A stretch of 64,000 nucleotides of DNA, from assembly GCF_003490935.1 (NCBI RefSeq), contig NZ_QQGD01000002.1:62001-126000 (forward strand). Reading direction: 5' to 3'. The DNA is from Haemophilus haemolyticus_M (GTDB lineage Bacteria > Pseudomonadota > Gammaproteobacteria > Enterobacterales > Pasteurellaceae). Under the pieces are notes generated by a model. That model was not told the DNA's origin. It did not search any database and worked only from the letters and a program-made list of their open reading frames with translations. Positions 60,686 through 64,000 of the stretch are shown here, in pieces (positions within the stretch are counted from its first letter, which is position 1; each line of letters begins with the position of its first letter). The translations under genes were made by a program, and so were the position numbers.

Positions 60686-61279
60686 CTAACGATTTTCTAG
60701 CGCTTTTTTCACTGGGGCGAAGCTACGACGATGTTGCGGTAACGCGCCAAGTTCAGCTAATTTTTCCAAATGTAATTTGGTCGGATAGCCTTTATGCTGG
60801 GCAAAAGCGTACTCTGGATATTGCTTGTCTAATTCTTCCATTTCTTGGTCTCGTGCCACTTTCGCCAAAATAGAGGCTGCACTGATTTCCGACACAAGGC
60901 TATCGCCTTTTACGACAGCTTGCGCTGGAATACCTAAATCTTTTGGGATCTTATTGCCATCAACCAACACAAAGTGCGGTTGAATTTTTAAAGATTTTAC
61001 TGCTCGAGCCATTGCCAGCAAGGAGGCTTGTAGGATATTTATCTCGTCAATTTCGTTAGCTTCTGCTCGTCCTAATGCCCACGCAAGGGCTTTTTGTTTG
61101 ATTTCTTCAGCAAGGGCTAAACGTTTTTTCTCTGAAAGTTTTTTAGAATCAGCGAGGCCTTCAATTGGATTATTAGGATCTAAAATGACGGCTGCCGTGA
61201 CAACCGCCCCAACTAGAGGGCCTCGCCCAACTTCATCAACGCCAGCGATCAATTCATAGCCTTGTGGATATTCAAACAT
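60686..61279 (-). CDS. rnhB: Ribonuclease HII
   Basis: A 197-residue enzyme that cuts the RNA strand of RNA-DNA hybrids and single ribonucleotides. IAGVDEVGRGPLVGAVV contains the Asp-Glu catalytic pair, VLVDGNKIPK the next Asp, and EISAASILAKVARD the fourth region. Its start overlaps the lpxB end by 8 bases, with GAAGGAAAAG as ribosome site inside lpxB. Confidence 0.96.
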   Translation of the reverse strand: MFEYPQGYELIAGVDEVGRGPLVGAVVTAAVILDPNNPIEGLADSKKLSEKKRLALAEEIKQKALAWALGRAEANEIDEINILQASLLAMARAVKSLKIQPHFVLVDGNKIPKDLGIPAQAVVKGDSLVSEISAASILAKVARDQEMEELDKQYPEYAFAQHKGYPTKLHLEKLAELGALPQHRRSFAPVKKALENR

Positions 61280-62444
61280 TTTCTTTTCCTTCTAATAAAT
61301 CAATGACCGCTTGGGCCGCTTGCTTATCGGCATTGCATTGAATTTTTTGGTGTAAATCCGTGAAGTGCTGAATTAAAACATGGCGATTTTTTACCGCACT
61401 TTCATCATTAGAAAGATAAGCAGATAGTTTTTCAGCGAGCAATTCTGGCGTGCATTCTTCTTGAATCATTTCAGGAACGAGCATTTCATTCGCAAGCAAG
61501 TTTGGTAAAGAAATATAATCGGTTTTCACTAAACGTTTTGCTAAGAAATAGGTCAGTGGTTTCATTCGATAGCCAACCACCATGGGGGATTTACAAAGCA
61601 TTGCTTCAAGTGCTGCTGTCCCTGAAGCAAGCAATGTTGCATCAGCTGCGATCATTGCTTGTCGTGCATTGCCATTAATTAAATGCAGGTCTAGATTTGG
61701 TGCAATTTTAGCTTTAATGGCTTCAAATTGAATTCGTCGTTTTTCGTTAACCAAAGGAACGAGGAATTGTAAATCAGGAAATTGTTCTTTTAACAATAAA
61801 GCCGTTTTCAAGAAAGGCTCAGCCAGAAATTCCACTTCTGAACCACGACTTCCAACTAAGATTGCTAAATAGCGTTGTGTGGGATCAATCTGGAGCATTT
61901 GGCAGGCTTCGGCACGGTTTGGTTTAAGCGGAATAGCATCTGCCATTGTGTGCCCAATAAAACGGCAAGGTACGTTAAATTTATCGTAAAAGGCTTTCTC
62001 AAAAGGCAAAAAGGCAAGCACTTGATGAGTCGCTTTGGCAATTTTATGGATGCGATTTTGACGCCATGCCCATACAGAGGGGCTCACGTAATGAATAGTT
62101 TTAATTCCGTTTTCTTTGAGCTTGAGTTCTACATCCAAATTAAAATCAGGTGCATCAATGCCGATGTAAACATCAGGTTTTTCTTGCAACATGGTTTGAA
62201 TGACATTTTTGCGAATTTTCAACAGACGTGGGAGATGTTTCAAGATTTCAGCCAAACCCATGACTGAAAGTTCTTCCATATCGACAAGCGTCTCACAGCC
62301 TTCAGCCAACATTTTTGGGCCAGCAATGCCAATAAAGCGTGCATTAGGATAATGAGCTTTGAGCTGGCGAATTAAACCAGCACCGAGAATATCACCAGAT
62401 ACTTCTCCTGCAACAAGAGCAATGGTTGGGTTTATCCTATTCAT
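61272..62444 (-). CDS. lpxB: Lipid-A-disaccharide synthase
   Basis: A 390-residue glycosyltransferase that joins UDP-diacylglucosamine and lipid X. ALVAGEVSGDILGAGLIRQL opens the protein; VYIGIDAPDFNLDVE, HYVSPSVWAWRQNR and LVGSRGSEVEFLAEPFL are signature blocks, with LASGTAALEAMLC near the C-terminus. AAGGATAA precedes the ATG. No lpxA is seen upstream; an autotransporter-like gene and its terminator lie there instead, so lpxB must have a promoter in 62445-62486. Confidence 0.96.
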   Translation of the reverse strand: MNRINPTIALVAGEVSGDILGAGLIRQLKAHYPNARFIGIAGPKMLAEGCETLVDMEELSVMGLAEILKHLPRLLKIRKNVIQTMLQEKPDVYIGIDAPDFNLDVELKLKENGIKTIHYVSPSVWAWRQNRIHKIAKATHQVLAFLPFEKAFYDKFNVPCRFIGHTMADAIPLKPNRAEACQMLQIDPTQRYLAILVGSRGSEVEFLAEPFLKTALLLKEQFPDLQFLVPLVNEKRRIQFEAIKAKIAPNLDLHLINGNARQAMIAADATLLASGTAALEAMLCKSPMVVGYRMKPLTYFLAKRLVKTDYISLPNLLANEMLVPEMIQEECTPELLAEKLSAYLSNDESAVKNRHVLIQHFTDLHQKIQCNADKQAAQAVIDLLEGKENV

Positions 62445-62486
62445 AAACGTTATCCTTGAATAAAATTAAAACAATAAAAATTACAA

Positions 62487-62510
62487 AGGGCGTTTGTATA
62501 AGTACGCCCT
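62487..62510 (-). terminator. Terminator between the autotransporter-like gene and lpxB
   Basis: AGGGCGT (minus strand 62510-62504) pairs with ACGCCCT (62493-62487), followed by TTGTAATTTTT. It separates the two same-strand genes. Confidence 0.7.
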
Positions 62511-62559
62511 AATGTGATTTTTAATTTAACATGATATAAAACATCCTAGAACTACCATT

Positions 62560-64000
62560 CTAGAATTTACCTTCTAATGATAGATAGGTTCCCCATTGTT
62601 TACTACTAATCAGTCCATTTTTTATATAAGGTGTAAGGGATACACTAAATTTTGGAGAAAATTGGTAATTCAATCCTGAACTAATACTCCACTGGGTTTT
62701 GTGAATATTAAGATGATAGTCATGTTTGAGGTTTTCTATTTGCACAGCACCAGTCACATTACTTTTAATTTGATGTTCAATTTCTATATTATTTAACCAT
62801 GTTAATTTAGTAGTTATTGAATAATTCCATTTTATACCTGATGCAAGTGAATGAACTGTCCATTTTATATTATTGTATTTCATTAAAAACTGAGAAGCAG
62901 GTGCATCATATCCATTTTGTTTAATCTGTGTATTTCGGTAAGATAAATACCAACCTAAAGAGTTTTTATTTGATAGTGTTAAGTCCTGACCCAATGTTAA
63001 ATTCCATGAGATACCTTTATATCTGGTAACGCTGTTATTAAAATAGGGGGGGGCTAAATAAGAATTATTATTTTTTGCAATTCCAGCTACAATATATGAA
63101 TTAGAAGGCAATTTATAATGTACGAAAGCCCCTATTCCAACATTATTATGAAGTGTACGATAGTTGTTTGGTAAATGATTTTCTAATGAACGCTCTATGT
63201 TTACTCCTAAAGTTAACTTATTTGTTATTCCGTATCCCAAACGCAGGCCAAGTAAATTATCATGTATATCATTTTTAGCCATATAATGATGTCGAATGCC
63301 ATAACAAAACTCATTTTTATTAGCTATACAATAGGTTTGTAAGGAACGTAATTTATTAAATTGATGCTTCAATAATATACTATTGTTTTCTTCTAATTTT
63401 AGTTTCGATAGTGATTGGCGAGGCTCAACATATTCAGGTTTATCCATTATTGGCGCATTAGATGGCACAGCTGTAATTGAAACATATGTAACTACTGGTA
63501 GTCTATCTTGAAAATCAGCTTCACCATCCTTATCTCCATTAACCCCACCATTAAACTCTGGATATTCGGCTTCTTCAGGAATACCATTAACTGGACCTGT
63601 AAATTCACTTTTTGAATGTATCTCAGGTGAGCCTTTCTCATATAGAATTTTAGGGGCATCAGCTTCTTTATCAACAGCTACTTTCACTTTATAAACTTCA
63701 ACAGATACTTTCTCTTCAGCAGATACTTTCACTTTATCAGCATCAGCGTAAACAGTGCCGTGGTCAATTTTGTCGTAAATCTTATAAGGTGTACTTACCT
63801 CTGCACGATGCACATCACTACAATTAGTAATACAACCTGTATATTCTGGTATTTCATGAATTGGTGGATCCATATCATTTACCCCTCCAGTAAACTCTGG
63901 AGATTCAGCTGCGACTTCTGGAATACCATTAACGGCACCATTAAACTCTGGGGGAAGCTCTGTTCTTATTACTTTGAAAGGAACGGCACCAATAGAAATA
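62560..64000 (-). CDS. Autotransporter-like outer-membrane protein, C-terminal part (runs off the window)
   Basis: The frame has no stop from 62560 to the window edge, and the ATG at 63873 is internal: upstream codons continue the repeat pattern (PEFNGAVNGIPEVAAESPEF). The N-terminal visible part has acidic repeats of the type PEFxGxVNGxPE, common as wall-like spacers in secreted proteins. The last ~260 residues have alternating strands rich in Tyr/Asn ending LSLEGKF, with a terminal Phe typical of outer-membrane barrels. The passenger is unseen, so the function is unknown. An 8-C tract lies in the barrel. It sits where lpxA would normally precede lpxB. Confidence 0.78.
   Translation of the reverse strand, partial: ISIGAVPFKVIRTELPPEFNGAVNGIPEVAAESPEFTGGVNDMDPPIHEIPEYTGCITNCSDVHRAEVSTPYKIYDKIDHGTVYADADKVKVSAEEKVSVEVYKVKVAVDKEADAPKILYEKGSPEIHSKSEFTGPVNGIPEEAEYPEFNGGVNGDKDGEADFQDRLPVVTYVSITAVPSNAPIMDKPEYVEPRQSLSKLKLEENNSILLKHQFNKLRSLQTYCIANKNEFCYGIRHHYMAKNDIHDNLLGLRLGYGITNKLTLGVNIERSLENHLPNNYRTLHNNVGIGAFVHYKLPSNSYIVAGIAKNNNSYLAPPYFNNSVTRYKGISWNLTLGQDLTLSNKNSLGWYLSYRNTQIKQNGYDAPASQFLMKYNNIKWTVHSLASGIKWNYSITTKLTWLNNIEIEHQIKSNVTGAVQIENLKHDYHLNIHKTQWSISSGLNYQFSPKFSVSLTPYIKNGLISSKQWGTYLSLEGKF
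63046..63053. repeat. Eight-base G/C homopolymer in the autotransporter-like gene
   Basis: GGGGGGGG on the plus strand, i.e. eight C in the coding strand within the codons for LAPPYF. A one-base slip would truncate the barrel. Confidence 0.9.

Overview
The window is chromosomal DNA from Haemophilus, most likely H. influenzae or a very close relative such as H. haemolyticus. The evidence is the AT-rich base composition, the many copies of the 9-mer uptake signal AAGTGCGGT and its complement (often as inverted pairs that act as terminators), and a set of genes that read as H. influenzae orthologues: hap, opsX/kdkA, exbBD-tonB, nrfABCD and the YhcH family gene.

Layout. 1-4.6 kb: start of rffG, then glnA, typA and pdxH. 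4.7-7.5 kb: a preQ1-I riboswitch with the queuosine-precursor transporter yhhQ, a thiosulfate uptake pair (YeeE plus a TusA-like protein) and yhcH. 7.6-17 kb: pnp with a long leader hairpin, nlpI, deaD, mltF, a basic 50-residue ORF, a yagU remnant, a hypothetical gene, arfA with its terminator inside the coding region, an ArsC-family reductase and a PerM-family protein. 17-24 kb: secF, secD, yajC, a TusA-like protein, a hemerythrin-like protein, tgt and queA, all on the minus strand. The tgt-queA gap holds a small hydrophobic ORF with a fully overlapping antisense transcription unit. 24-33.6 kb: a small lipoprotein, a divergent and enlarged hap autotransporter, uvrA and ssb, the last two divergent around a LexA box. 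33.6-44.5 kb: a KefB/C-type antiporter, a Slam-type outer-membrane protein with a repeat-bearing surface lipoprotein, two small membrane proteins and hrpA. An orphan membrane coiled-coil gene follows, then palindromes, an antitoxin fragment and a second, diverged hrpA 3' end. 44.7-48.7 kb: nrfABCD. 48.7-49.2 kb: a defective IS1016. 49.4-62.4 kb: an amidotransferase, tonB-exbD-exbB behind a Fur box, bcp, dapA-bamC, the LPS genes opsX and kdkA, rdgB, an ABC exporter, an AraC regulator with its divergent CMD-family partner, and rnhB-lpxB. 62.5-64 kb: the C-terminal part of an autotransporter-like outer-membrane protein that runs off the end.

Functional groups. Queuosine genes (riboswitch-yhhQ, queA, tgt), protein export (secDF-yajC), RNA decay (pnp, nlpI, deaD), iron and surface functions (tonB system, hap, Slam and its lipoprotein), anaerobic nitrite ammonification (nrf), and LPS inner core and lipid A (opsX, kdkA, lpxB, rffG).

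The most interesting places are the tgt-queA gap (22.47-22.77 kb: Ibs/Sib-like type I toxin-antitoxin or a tgt attenuator), the hrpA 3' junction (43.3-44.5 kb), the enlarged Hap with a 19-copy coiled-coil repeat, and the Slam/lipoprotein pair with 35 pentapeptide repeats. From memory of the Rd KW20 map, the ssb-tonB neighbourhood and the region upstream of lpxB are rearranged here; this was not checked against a genome.
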